Below the pieces are notes generated by a model that saw nothing but the letters and a program-made list of their open reading frames with translations, was not told the origin of the DNA and ran no database searches. The translations under genes and the position numbers were made by a program. Shown here piece after piece: positions 17,801 to 25,928 of a stretch of DNA of 64,000 nucleotides (position 1 is its first letter; every line of letters starts with the position of its first letter). Origin of the DNA: CAJCIW01 sp963833965 (GTDB taxonomy: Bacteria > Chlamydiota > Chlamydiia > Chlamydiales > Rhabdochlamydiaceae); assembly GCA_963833965.1 (NCBI GenBank), contig CAWHZZ010000001.1:992001-1056000 (forward strand), in the 5' to 3' direction.

Positions 17801-20290
17801 CAGCGCGTTTTAGAAAAAACAAAAATTGATCCCCTCAAACGCCGTACGATTGAAACATACGATGCCCTGAATCGCGTCGTTGCCAAAACACAAAAAGACG
17901 CCCATGGAAATACCGTCTCAAGGGAAGAATTCTTTTACGACAAGTCAGGCAATCAAGCCCGAAGAATAACAACCGTCTACCAGGATCATACTGCGAAGAA
18001 TCATCATTCGGTGCGTTGGGAATACGATCCCATGGGCCGCGTCATCTCAGAAAAAGAAGGAAGCGATAAGGCTACTTGTTTTGTCTACGACCCCAAGCGA
18101 AAATTTATTCAACGTACTCTGGCAAGCGGAGTAACGATCGATTCTTTCTACGATGGTATCGACCGCCTCCTCGAAATGAAAAGCTCCGATGGAACAATCC
18201 ACTACAAATATGCTTACGACACCGGCTCTTCCGATCCCAAAGAAATCACCGATCTTATCCATCATACTTCCTTATTCCGAGAATACGACTCTTTCGGCCG
18301 CCTCATCAAAGAAATCAATCCGTACGGGCTAACCTTCACCTGGCAATACGATGAGAATGGCCGATGCACCCTTTATACTTTGCCAGACTCTTCTTCCATC
18401 GCCTATTCTTACAAAGCGGGCCACCTCCACGAAGTCTCAAGATTCTCTCCTCAAGAAGAATGTCTCTACACCCACCGCTACCTCGATTTTGACCCCAATG
18501 GCCACGTCTTGGAAGAACAACTCATTCACAATATAGGCACACAGCATACTCATCACGATCTTCTCGAAAGGCCCCACCACCAACATTCCCCTTGGCTGAA
18601 TCAGACGATCGCCTATGATCCTTCGAGCCAAGTCAGACAAACCAAAAGCTCCCTTTTCGGCGAGAAAACCTATGAACACGATCCCCTAGGCCAACTCATT
18701 CAAGATGGCGCTGACCGTTATGCCTTTGATTCTCTCGGCAATCCTCTCGATTCTTCCATCAACCAATACAATCAAATCGAATCAGGCCCCACCTGCTCTC
18801 TGAAATACGATCTTAACGGCAATCCTTATAAAAAAATCTCTTCCGACGGAATCACCACCTACACTTACGATGCCTTGGACCGCCTCACTTCCATCACTTA
18901 CCCTGACGCCACCAAAACACTCTACTTTTACGACTGTTTTTCCCGCCTAATCTCTGAACAGAGCAATGGCAACCAAACCCTCTTCCTCTACGACCAAGAC
19001 CATGAAGTCGGCGCAATTAATGCAGGCGCCATCACCCAGCTCAAAGTGATCGGCCTCGGCCTAAAAGGAGAGATCGGGGGCACTGTCGCCATCGAAATCG
19101 AAGGCACAGCCTACGCGCCCCTCCACGATTTTCTAGGCAATATCGTCGCCCTCATTTCGCAAGACCAAACGATCGCTGAGTCCTACCACATGGACGCCTT
19201 CGGCCGAGAGCAAAATCAAAACAATCTCAACCCTTGGCGCTTCTCATCCAAGCGATCAATCGGCGGCCTCGTCTACTTTGGTCTCCGCTTTTATGATCCC
19301 TCACTCGGCCGCTGGCTGACACCCGACCCCTCCGGCTTCACCGACGGGCCCAATCTTTACGTCTACGTCCTCAACAGCCCCCTAAACCGGCTCGACCTAT
19401 TCGGCCTCAATTCCGACCTCCTTTATCCTCCTGAGTTGCGCATGGAGGTGCCAATTACCGCACTCATCCAGGCGAAATCGATCTCCGTTGCCACTGTAAT
19501 CCCGTGCAAAGGAAAAATAGCTGACGTCTCCGTCGATTGGGTCGTCTCCTGCGGACATTGGCACAAGCTTAACTTTACGCAAGAAGAGTTCCAAACAGGT
19601 ATCGTGAACATTGCCGATCACTTCCACGAACTTGTTCCCCATGAAGGCCGCACCATTGGATTAATCACAGTACAAAATGGAATTTGCACAAGAAAGGGAG
19701 GATTGCGGGAGAACGTACAATCGGTCGTGAATATGGTTCCAGAAGGCACCCTCACAATTGGCCTCTACAACCAAACGGAGGGTTTCTTCCCGGATGTCTA
19801 CAGAACCTTCCAAGAGCGAAGTGGCAAAGACACGCCGACCGTCGTCAACACCCGTCAATTCTTAATCGCTGTCTCCGAATTCCTGCACAAAATCAACCCC
19901 GAACTCCTCTTTTACCACATCGCACACAGTGAGGCCGGTGTGATCGGCGTGAATGCCATACAAGGGATGACGTATGAGCAGAAAGAGCGTCTTCAGAATC
20001 AGCTGCTCATTTTAGGCATTGGACCCGCAAAGCCCTTTCCCAAAGCTTTTGGCCTTCAAGTGAAAAATATTTATTCTAAACAAGATTTTGTTACATGCTG
20101 GTTTGCATTTTGGCATAGGAAAAATCCAGAACATAATATAAAATTTGTTAGTGCTCGCACAAAGTTGAAGAACCGAACGGGCTGGCTGGCTGATCATCCA
20201 CATCTTGGAGAGACGTACCAGGGTGGGCAGTTTAAAGATATCGATAGAAAAAGAGATAGATGGGGATTTTACGATGGTCGGACGAAATAG
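14888..20290 (+). CDS. RHS-repeat secreted protein with C-terminal DUF687-like alpha/beta-hydrolase-type domain
   Basis: 1800 residues. A signal peptide (residues 1-17, MRMLLIFLFLFSTLHA) is followed by an N-terminal region with VNVITGNLNL. A long series of YD-type RHS repeats (YDAQGRV, YDSLGNL and variants, about residues 600-1450) follows. The RHS-associated core is at about 1455-1505 (YFGLRFYDPSLGRWLTPDP, NLYVYVLNSPLNRLDLFG), which normally marks the boundary to a variable toxin tip. The last 295 residues contain YNQTEGFFPDVY, HIAHSEAG (a GxSxG-like nucleophile elbow), GIGPAKPFP and a late HPHLGETYQ. This order matches the Chlamydia-specific DUF687 family as I recall it. The 3' end overlaps the next gene by 17 bp, as toxin and immunity genes often do. 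Confidence 0.88.
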   Translation: MRMLLIFLFLFSTLHADWDQLFSEDEDPSLFHHVNVITGNLNLCLEDTVIEGAKPLSIFRTYSSSGALEGPELARDLKMERKGWIVQGGWNLFPHANLWIDLRTKVKNFRIYIAEPGGNLIPYAFDHKKSDHLLVYKPEKEFGQYSGSLSAKTNPGNNILELHTKDQTAVLLLPNGGSRIYEGMNFRHWDWHHWEGRKNQQRLQAYYRLVREILPSKHRISYYYDDHDNLIDVKMKNPEGTKIYSWMHIKPNKRNDPLELKITTSDGKTFQYHSMKFKEVEYLCGVSSNNRPEEGIAFIKGRKGIGARIRRMDLGRRFQFEANYYTPPNEKKEREWAEKPEKKQFETDKVKTLESPIGPHGEVMPLARFTYRKNETDARDSSNRLTRYRHQDGHLNCIEYFNERDELISILQFIWEKKRLKAKVMMNGHRHAYVSKVFEYDGAGNVVQETLWGSLTGDNPAPFNPNSNGSLINAEHYSKRYDYLPRFNVPTREEEDNGLTYVYTYKNDTDLLTAKFTSFHGKNLVREFFFYNDDNLLVAEVTDDGIATDPNDLNGVTERHIKRYEINEPSGLVHSLTETYLDLATRTEVLLRKTVYTYNAEHRVAEEKIHDSNGNYRYTIRTDYDAQGRVTLKTTPLGKENRYQYDSLGNLLFCKEVSHPRKDFRYDPAGRPSCVEESDQFGTIKKTFTSYDAQGNLRSQTDSKGNTTEQHYNAFGKCIQTRFPSALDEEGTPYPPVVHFSHDIQGNLSTTSVAGGGTTQTQYNALRKPVQITQADGTILYHRYCKDGTLAQTIYPDWTRVHYQHDMFERVTSKQVISGDGVLLSSETWTYNSFHLLSYTDPNGLTTRYTYDGAGRKIAEQAETQLITYAYDPLGFLEKTVEADVAHVQIHDIGGRVAEQWDECSNGRVENRMRFFYDGENKKYQAVRVTSQGEATDQFFYDRESRLARHIDPEENITEWIYTETETNAIGQRVLEKTKIDPLKRRTIETYDALNRVVAKTQKDAHGNTVSREEFFYDKSGNQARRITTVYQDHTAKNHHSVRWEYDPMGRVISEKEGSDKATCFVYDPKRKFIQRTLASGVTIDSFYDGIDRLLEMKSSDGTIHYKYAYDTGSSDPKEITDLIHHTSLFREYDSFGRLIKEINPYGLTFTWQYDENGRCTLYTLPDSSSIAYSYKAGHLHEVSRFSPQEECLYTHRYLDFDPNGHVLEEQLIHNIGTQHTHHDLLERPHHQHSPWLNQTIAYDPSSQVRQTKSSLFGEKTYEHDPLGQLIQDGADRYAFDSLGNPLDSSINQYNQIESGPTCSLKYDLNGNPYKKISSDGITTYTYDALDRLTSITYPDATKTLYFYDCFSRLISEQSNGNQTLFLYDQDHEVGAINAGAITQLKVIGLGLKGEIGGTVAIEIEGTAYAPLHDFLGNIVALISQDQTIAESYHMDAFGREQNQNNLNPWRFSSKRSIGGLVYFGLRFYDPSLGRWLTPDPSGFTDGPNLYVYVLNSPLNRLDLFGLNSDLLYPPELRMEVPITALIQAKSISVATVIPCKGKIADVSVDWVVSCGHWHKLNFTQEEFQTGIVNIADHFHELVPHEGRTIGLITVQNGICTRKGGLRENVQSVVNMVPEGTLTIGLYNQTEGFFPDVYRTFQERSGKDTPTVVNTRQFLIAVSEFLHKINPELLFYHIAHSEAGVIGVNAIQGMTYEQKERLQNQLLILGIGPAKPFPKAFGLQVKNIYSKQDFVTCWFAFWHRKNPEHNIKFVSARTKLKNRTGWLADHPHLGETYQGGQFKDIDRKRDRWGFYDGRTK

Positions 20291-20831
20291 AATTAATGTT
20301 CTAATTTTTTTTATGGTGCTTTTGGGGCTGAATATGCATGGAAAGGAATACGAACCTCCAATCTATATTCGATATGTCGATGAAGTAACGGAAACATTTT
20401 TAAAAGAAGTATATAAGAAATATGGTTTTGAATGCGAGGCGACTGGAGGAGGTATGCCGCATGACGTTGAAGAAATAGAAGTTAGTCTTGATGCCAATCA
20501 AACTGCAACAATTGAAGAGGCCAGGGAATTAGAAATAAAACTTACGGAAAGGTTTGCTCAAATTATAAATGCTCATGAAAAAATTAGGCCATTTTTGAGG
20601 GAATACCCTTTTCCAGCTGGTCGAGTATCTGTGATGATTTCTTTTAAGATTCCGAAAAAAGCGAAAATGGTTGACGACAACGTAGCATTTGTCTTTCAGG
20701 CAAAGAACAAGATTTTTTATCGTGGTTTAAATCCCGACAACCAGTATGTGCCAAAACGCCTTAAGGATGAACCCTATGAGGAGGCTCTAAGGATTGTGCA
20801 AAATAAAAAAGAGAAAAACGACTCAAAATAA
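20274..20831 (+). CDS. Secreted protein, first of two paralogues behind the RHS gene (possible immunity protein)
   Basis: 185 residues from ATG 20274; the open frame runs further upstream inside the RHS gene but is not likely coding there. An N-terminal signal peptide ends near GLNMHG. The mature part carries YVDEVTETFLKEVYKKYGFEC, then ATGGGMPHDVEEI, a helical ARELEIKLTERF stretch and INAHEKIRPFLREYPFP. No family with known activity is recognised. Position and overlap with a toxin-like RHS gene, and duplication, suggest immunity. A signal peptide would place it outside the cytoplasm, where it could meet an exported toxin. That is inference. Confidence 0.75.
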   Translation: MVGRNRINVLIFFMVLLGLNMHGKEYEPPIYIRYVDEVTETFLKEVYKKYGFECEATGGGMPHDVEEIEVSLDANQTATIEEARELEIKLTERFAQIINAHEKIRPFLREYPFPAGRVSVMISFKIPKKAKMVDDNVAFVFQAKNKIFYRGLNPDNQYVPKRLKDEPYEEALRIVQNKKEKNDSK

Positions 20832-20861
20832 TGTAATTTTTTCCAAAATCGAGAATTTCCT

Positions 20862-21422
20862 ATGATGAAGCACTTTTGTCTTTTAGTACTTCTCTTGTTC
20901 TTTGTTATAGAATTGCAAGTGAATGCCAAGGAATATGAACCGCCTCTGTATGTTCAATATGTCGATGAAGTAACTAATACATTTTTAAAAGAAGTATATA
21001 AGAAATATGGTTTTGAGTGCGGAGCGACTGGAGGAGGGATGCCACATGACGTCGAAAAAATATCAGTTAGCCTTGATGCCAATCAAACTGCGACAGTTGA
21101 GCAGGCCAGGGAATTAGAAATTAATCTTACTGAAAGATTTGCTCAAATTATCAATGCTCATGAAAAAATTAGGCCATTTTTGAGGGAATACCCTTTTCCA
21201 GCTGGTCGAGTCTCTGTGATGATTTCATTCAGAGTTTCAAAAAAGAAGAAGGAGTCTTTTAAAGACGACGAAGTTGAACTTGTGTTCCAAGCAAAAAATC
21301 GGATCTTTTATCAAGCTTACAATTATGAGAAACCCTATTTAGGTATAGATATTAAAGATGAACCCTATGAAGAAGCTTTGAAAATTGTCCAGGGCAAACA
21401 AGAGCAAAACGACCAAAAATAA
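20862..21422 (+). CDS. Secreted protein, second paralogue behind the RHS gene (possible immunity protein)
   Basis: 186 residues, closely related to the preceding protein along its whole length. The region from YVDEVTNTFLKEVYKKYGFEC to INAHEKIRPFLREYPFPAGRVSVMISF is almost unchanged. The signal peptide and the last third differ. The signal peptide ends at VNA before KEYEPP. Either ATG 20862 or 20865 could start it. It lies 30 bp behind the first copy and its stop overlaps the next start by one base, so all three genes and the RHS gene probably form one transcript. Function is unknown beyond the immunity hypothesis. Confidence 0.75.
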   Translation: MMKHFCLLVLLLFFVIELQVNAKEYEPPLYVQYVDEVTNTFLKEVYKKYGFECGATGGGMPHDVEKISVSLDANQTATVEQARELEINLTERFAQIINAHEKIRPFLREYPFPAGRVSVMISFRVSKKKKESFKDDEVELVFQAKNRIFYQAYNYEKPYLGIDIKDEPYEEALKIVQGKQEQNDQK

Positions 21423-22378
21423 TGGATGCCTCTCAAAACCACAGAAGCAAAATCCGATCTTTTTTCAACCCCCTTAATGTTATTTATTGTCTGGGCGCGA
21501 TAATTATATTTTATTCTTTGATAAATCTTGAAATATTTGCCTATTCATCGCATGGGTCTCATGGGCTTTTCTATGTTTCATTGTCGTATGCTTCGATTTT
21601 GGGTTCTGTGGGAATTTATTGTTGGAAGGTGAAAAAAAGGCAAATGATTGGAGGTTTAGCCCTTTTCCTTTGCTTGGGCTTGGTCCCTTTAATCGCTTAT
21701 TCTATGCTGGATTTGTTGGGCTGGAGCTTCGATGACGGTCCCGGAGAATATCTTAGTTTCAATTCGTTCATTCACAGTGGATGGCTTATTGTCGAACTGG
21801 CTACGATTTTACTTATTTCAATAGCGATTTACTTTTTTCGATTTCCTATGTTCACACTTATTCTTTATCCTGTATTGTGGTTTGCGTGCTGTATGGATAT
21901 TGTTCGTTGCATGTTAACCGAAATCGGCGTTCCTGAACATAGTTTGGCAGAGTGGATCTCTGTTGTTTTGGGACTTGTTATAATGGCCATAGCATTTTGC
22001 ACAGAACGTAAAGAAAAAACGCGTTTTGTTGCTTGGGAATATTTTTTTGGCCTTCTTGCTTTTTGGCTAGGAATTACGTTTATCATCTATGCACATGAAT
22101 CTGAACTGTCTAATGCCCTTTATGGTTTAATTAATATTGGCTTGATTGTTCTCGGGCCGGTTCTTAATCGGACGATTTTCACGGTTTTTGGGGGAATAGG
22201 ATTGGCAAATTACTTAGGCCAATTGGCGTATAGATTTCTCGATAACACCGCTCTGTTTTCTGTAGTTCTCACCATCATCGGTTTGGCCATTCTTGGCTTG
22301 GGGATTGTTTTTCAGCGTTATATGAGAAAAAAACATCCTAGATCGCACTCTTACTCGTCTCGCCCGCCACTTCTCTAA
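21422..22378 (+). CDS. Multi-pass membrane protein of unknown function
   Basis: 318 residues with about nine or ten hydrophobic spans and a short basic tail (RKKHPRSHSYSSRPP). The overall look is like DUF2157-type membrane proteins, but I see no diagnostic motif. The start ATG overlaps the TAA of the preceding gene by one base (TAATG), so it is translationally coupled to the RHS-linked pair. The 3' end overlaps the convergent epmB-like gene by 41 bp. It could be an accessory membrane factor of the RHS locus, which is inference from position only. Confidence 0.75.
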   Translation: MDASQNHRSKIRSFFNPLNVIYCLGAIIIFYSLINLEIFAYSSHGSHGLFYVSLSYASILGSVGIYCWKVKKRQMIGGLALFLCLGLVPLIAYSMLDLLGWSFDDGPGEYLSFNSFIHSGWLIVELATILLISIAIYFFRFPMFTLILYPVLWFACCMDIVRCMLTEIGVPEHSLAEWISVVLGLVIMAIAFCTERKEKTRFVAWEYFFGLLAFWLGITFIIYAHESELSNALYGLINIGLIVLGPVLNRTIFTVFGGIGLANYLGQLAYRFLDNTALFSVVLTIIGLAILGLGIVFQRYMRKKHPRSHSYSSRPPLL

Positions 22379-23297
22379 CATATTTAGGTATTGCGTAGCC
22401 GGGGAGGAGGGCGCTAAGGCGGTTCATGAGGATGCGGCCTTCGGTCTCGGGGACCTCGAAGTGGGCGGCGCCTTGGACGCGGTCGAGCTGGTGGAGGTAA
22501 TAGGGCATGATGCCGTTATCGATCAGGAGCTCGAAGAGGTTTTTTAAGGTGTCGACGTCGTCGTTGACGCCGCGGAGGAGGACGGATTGGGTGAGGATGG
22601 GGATGCCGAGGAGTTGGATCTTTTTGAGATGGTCGAAGATTGTTTGGTCGAATTCGTTGGGGTGGTTGCAGTGGATGACGAAGAAGATTTGTTTTTTGCA
22701 GGAGGATAGGACACGAAGAAAAGAGGCGTCGATCCTTTCGGGGATTCCCATGGGAAAGCGGGTGTGGAAGCGGATTCTTTTGACGTGGGGGATGGCTGCG
22801 AGTTGGTGAAGGAGTTTTTCGAGGATGGCGTCGCTGAGCGAGAGGGGGTCTCCGCCGCTAAGTAGGACTTCGGTGATGGAGGGGTCTTTTTCGATGGCTG
22901 CGATTTCTTCCTCGAAGAGTTTGTCTTTGGTCTCATAGTCGAAATGTTGGCGGAAGCAGTAGCGGCAGTTCATCGCGCAGGCGCTGGTGCAGACGATCAA
23001 CGCGCGGCCGTGGTATTTGTGGAGAAGCTTTGGCTTGGTGCGGAAGGATTCATCAGCGAGAGGATCTAGGACGAAAAGCGCGGAAGGCTCGAGTTCTTGG
23101 AGTGTGGGAAGGAATTGGCGCAAAATGGGATCTTCCCGGTGGCCTTTTTTAATTTTTTCGGCAAGGCGGATTGGGAGATTGAGGGGAAATTTGGTGTGAA
23201 CGGGTTGTTCATTTTCGGGATTAAAATTCAGAAATAATAAGAGTTTTTTCCAATCGGTAAAATTATTCCGTTGAATTTGTCTCCAATTAGCAACCAT
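22338..23297 (-). CDS. epmB: KamA-family radical SAM protein, EpmB-like (EF-P lysine 2,3-aminomutase)
   Basis: 319-residue radical SAM enzyme. The cluster motif CAMNCRYC (C-x3-C-x2-C) near residue 103 follows YHGRALIVCTSA; LLSGGDPLSLSD and HTRFPMGIPERI come later. The PLP lysine would be in the C-terminal third. Length and N-terminal region (DPILRQFLPTLQE, LDPLADE) match EpmB/YjeK and not the longer clostridial lysine aminomutase, so the likely role is making beta-lysine for elongation factor P. It lies 60 bp downstream of murA. EpmA and EF-P are not in the window. Confidence 0.85.
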   Translation of the reverse strand: MVANWRQIQRNNFTDWKKLLLFLNFNPENEQPVHTKFPLNLPIRLAEKIKKGHREDPILRQFLPTLQELEPSALFVLDPLADESFRTKPKLLHKYHGRALIVCTSACAMNCRYCFRQHFDYETKDKLFEEEIAAIEKDPSITEVLLSGGDPLSLSDAILEKLLHQLAAIPHVKRIRFHTRFPMGIPERIDASFLRVLSSCKKQIFFVIHCNHPNEFDQTIFDHLKKIQLLGIPILTQSVLLRGVNDDVDTLKNLFELLIDNGIMPYYLHQLDRVQGAAHFEVPETEGRILMNRLSALLPGYAIPKYVREVAGETSKSAI

Positions 23298-23357
23298 TTA
23301 ATATCCAATTAAATTCAATTTAAAAGGATATATTATAAAGGGGTTAAAGGGCAAGCT

Positions 23358-24755
23358 TTAATTGGCTAAAGCTTTATTCTCGGAAGCCGCGGCCAGAGCT
23401 TTGACCAAGGGCTTCAAACTGGATTCGGGCGCCTTTTCACGGCTGATTTCGGCTCCGAGCGAGGAGAGTTTTTGAACGATATTTTCATAGCCCCTGTCGA
23501 GGTAGTGGATGCCGCTGATTTGGCTTTCATCAGGGGCAAGCAAGGCGGCGAGCACGTAGGCAAAGCCTGCGCGCAAGTCGGGGATGACAATGTCTTTGGA
23601 TTGCAAGGGAGTAGGCCCTTTCACGACGATGCTGTGTTGAAAATTTTGCGAGGCGAAACGGCACTCTTTGCCGCCGAGGCATTGGGTGAATGCCTCAATC
23701 TCCGCGCCCATGAGCCGCAGCGTTTCGGTGTAACCAAAGCGATTTTCGTAGACAGTTTCGTGAATGACGGACGCTCCATGCGCCTGGGTGAGCAAAACGA
23801 CAAAGGGCTGCTGCCAATCAGTCATGAAGCCAGGGTGCACGTCTGTTTCAATATGGATGCCGCCTCTCAACGGCCCTTTGTAAAAGAATTCGATCCCATC
23901 TTTTTTAACCTCGAAGCCCGCATTGACTTCTCTTAAGCGATTGAGGAAGGTGATCATGTGGGAGTGTTGAGCGCCTTCGACGAAAATTCTGCCTTTTGTG
24001 CTGATGCCGGCAAGTCCAAGCGAGGCGGCTTCGATGCGGTCTGTGATCACGACGTGCTCCACTTCGTGGAAATGGGTGGCCTGCTGGATGCGGATTGTGC
24101 GGTCGACATCGAGTCCAATCGTCACGCCGAGTTTTTGCAGAAAAAGAACTAGGTCGACGATTTCCGGTTCTGTGGCGGCATTTTTAATGACGGTCGTTCC
24201 TTTGGCGCGGACGGCGGCCATGATCGTGTTTTCCGTGGCGCCGACGGAAGGATAGGGAAGATGAATGATCGATCCCTTCATACCGTGATGGGCGCGCGCA
24301 AAGTAGGCGCCCTCTTTTTTCATTTCGCGGTATTCGATCGATGCTCCAAGTCGTTCCAAGGCTGTGATGTGGAAGTCGACAGGCCGCTTGCCGATTTTGC
24401 ATCCGCCAGCAGTTGGCACAATGATGTCTTCGTCTGTGCGGCCGAGTAATGCCCCGATCATCAAAATCGGGATGCGATTTGACCCGGAAAAGCGCTGAGG
24501 AACATAGGAGGTCTTTAATTCTTTCGTGACGATTTCAAGAACGCCGGCGGTTCGGTCCCATTGCACTTCGGAGCCAATTTCGCGACAGAGTGCAACGGTC
24601 ACCTCGACCTCTGCGATGTCGGGAACGTTATGGAAAACACACCGTTTATCGGATAAAAGGGAAGCGACGAGAAGCTTGGTGACAGCGTTTTTAGCACCCG
24701 CTGCTTTGACCTTGCCTTCTAGCGCTTTGCCGCCTCGGATTCTGAGAATGTCCAT
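23358..24755 (-). CDS. murA: UDP-N-acetylglucosamine 1-carboxyvinyltransferase
   Basis: First committed enzyme of peptidoglycan synthesis, adding enolpyruvate to UDP-GlcNAc. 465 residues, slightly longer than usual, with a C-terminal tail rich in Ala/Lys/Glu. Motifs: GAKNAVTKLL near residue 20, GGCKIGKRPVDFH (the position of the active-site cysteine in GGC), and DVHPGFMTDWQQP late. The ATG at 24755 gives the family N-terminus MDILRIRGG; an upstream TTG at 24791 is less likely. It lies in a minus-strand run behind the broken ATP-grasp gene and ahead of epmB. Together with ddl it shows a retained peptidoglycan pathway. Confidence 0.95.
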   Translation of the reverse strand: MDILRIRGGKALEGKVKAAGAKNAVTKLLVASLLSDKRCVFHNVPDIAEVEVTVALCREIGSEVQWDRTAGVLEIVTKELKTSYVPQRFSGSNRIPILMIGALLGRTDEDIIVPTAGGCKIGKRPVDFHITALERLGASIEYREMKKEGAYFARAHHGMKGSIIHLPYPSVGATENTIMAAVRAKGTTVIKNAATEPEIVDLVLFLQKLGVTIGLDVDRTIRIQQATHFHEVEHVVITDRIEAASLGLAGISTKGRIFVEGAQHSHMITFLNRLREVNAGFEVKKDGIEFFYKGPLRGGIHIETDVHPGFMTDWQQPFVVLLTQAHGASVIHETVYENRFGYTETLRLMGAEIEAFTQCLGGKECRFASQNFQHSIVVKGPTPLQSKDIVIPDLRAGFAYVLAALLAPDESQISGIHYLDRGYENIVQKLSSLGAEISREKAPESSLKPLVKALAAASENKALAN

Positions 24756-24794
24756 GGAATTTTTCTTGCTCAACTTATCTCTCTCGTACAAGAA

Positions 24795-25848
24795 CTAGTT
24801 GTAAAGTTCAATGATTAAATTCCGTTGGAAGGTTACCTTCTTTGCGTGCTTTAAAACAAGAAATTTGGGCAAAAATCCTTCTTGCCCTTGTACAAAACGA
24901 AACCGAATTTTGTGGTTTGGAAAATGCCGCTTTTGGAATGCAATCGCTGCCCATCCCATCGTTTTGCGCGCATTGATTTCCACGATAGGGATGTAGGTGA
25001 ATGTTGTTGGAATGTCTATATAACATGGCATCGATTCCCACGTTGCCAAAGAACCCTTTCGAGGCAATGATATGGAGTATTGATTCTGCATGTTGGCGGT
25101 GCTCGGTGAGGAAGGAGAGTTTGTCGCCGAACAAAGTTTTTTCGTCACCAACCTCATTGTGTTGATATTGCCCCCGGCGATCGTTTTGGCAGATCGTTGC
25201 GCCTACGTAAGCGACTTGGCCATCTCGATCAATCAACCACTGCGTGCTGAAATCCAAAATGCGCTCGACCCACGGCTCAGCGATGACCGGAAGATCTTTG
25301 TCCCATTCGCTTTGAAGAAAAGCCGCGATGCGCTTCCACTCTTCGTTCTCAATGATGAGATGCCCTTTGCCAGAAACCCCGTAGCAAGTTTTCAATACTT
25401 TGCTGTCCGGAAACGACTCCAGCCAGCGCTTAGCCTGCGATTCATTAAATAGAAGCTCAGCGTCCGGCAGCTTTGGGCTGTTCTCAAAGGAAAATTGTTT
25501 GGAGTTTACCTCTTTGACAACCTCCCAAGGGGGGATGGAGTAGTTGAGTCCTCTAGACTTTGCCCAATGCGCAATCAGCTGGGACGGTCCCCAGCTTTCG
25601 ATCTCCAGATCTTTCGGAAATTCTTCTAGAGTAAAGTAGGCAGGAGGTTTCACGTTCAACGAATCCCAATACTCCTGTCCTGGCTCATCGGAAATTAACA
25701 TTGCATCTTCTTCACCACCGTACAATACGGGAAGGAATTGCAATTGCAGAAAGATCGGATGCTGCAAAAAGGCTTCGCGCAAGTTGAAGTTGGTCGTATT
25801 TTCCAGTTCCCATTCGAAGAAAGTGTTGGCGATGTGGAGTTTGGGCAT
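24795..25848 (-). pseudogene. ATP-grasp-type protein gene interrupted by a frameshift
   Basis: From ATG 25848 the frame gives about 285 residues that look like an ATP-grasp protein (KTCYGVSGKGHLIIENEEW, IAEPWVERILDFSTQWLI, GNVGIDAML). It then slides into an unrelated tail ending at 24808. The natural continuation, PIVEINARKTMGW and on to VLKHAKKVTFQRNLIIELYN, is in another frame ending at 24795. One extra base near 24983-24990 explains the break: CCC-TAT-CGT-GG would read CCC-ATC-GTG-G without it. The EINARKTMGW segment holds the metal-binding Glu/Asn of the family. It is either a real pseudogene or a base-call error. Substrate unknown; it is divergent from ddl and upstream of murA. Confidence 0.75.
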
Positions 25849-25928
25849 GAAAATTGACAAAGTGATCGGGACAGATTATAACTTAAAGATCAATGCTCGT
25901 CATCCAATCAAATTCTTAAGGTGCAATT

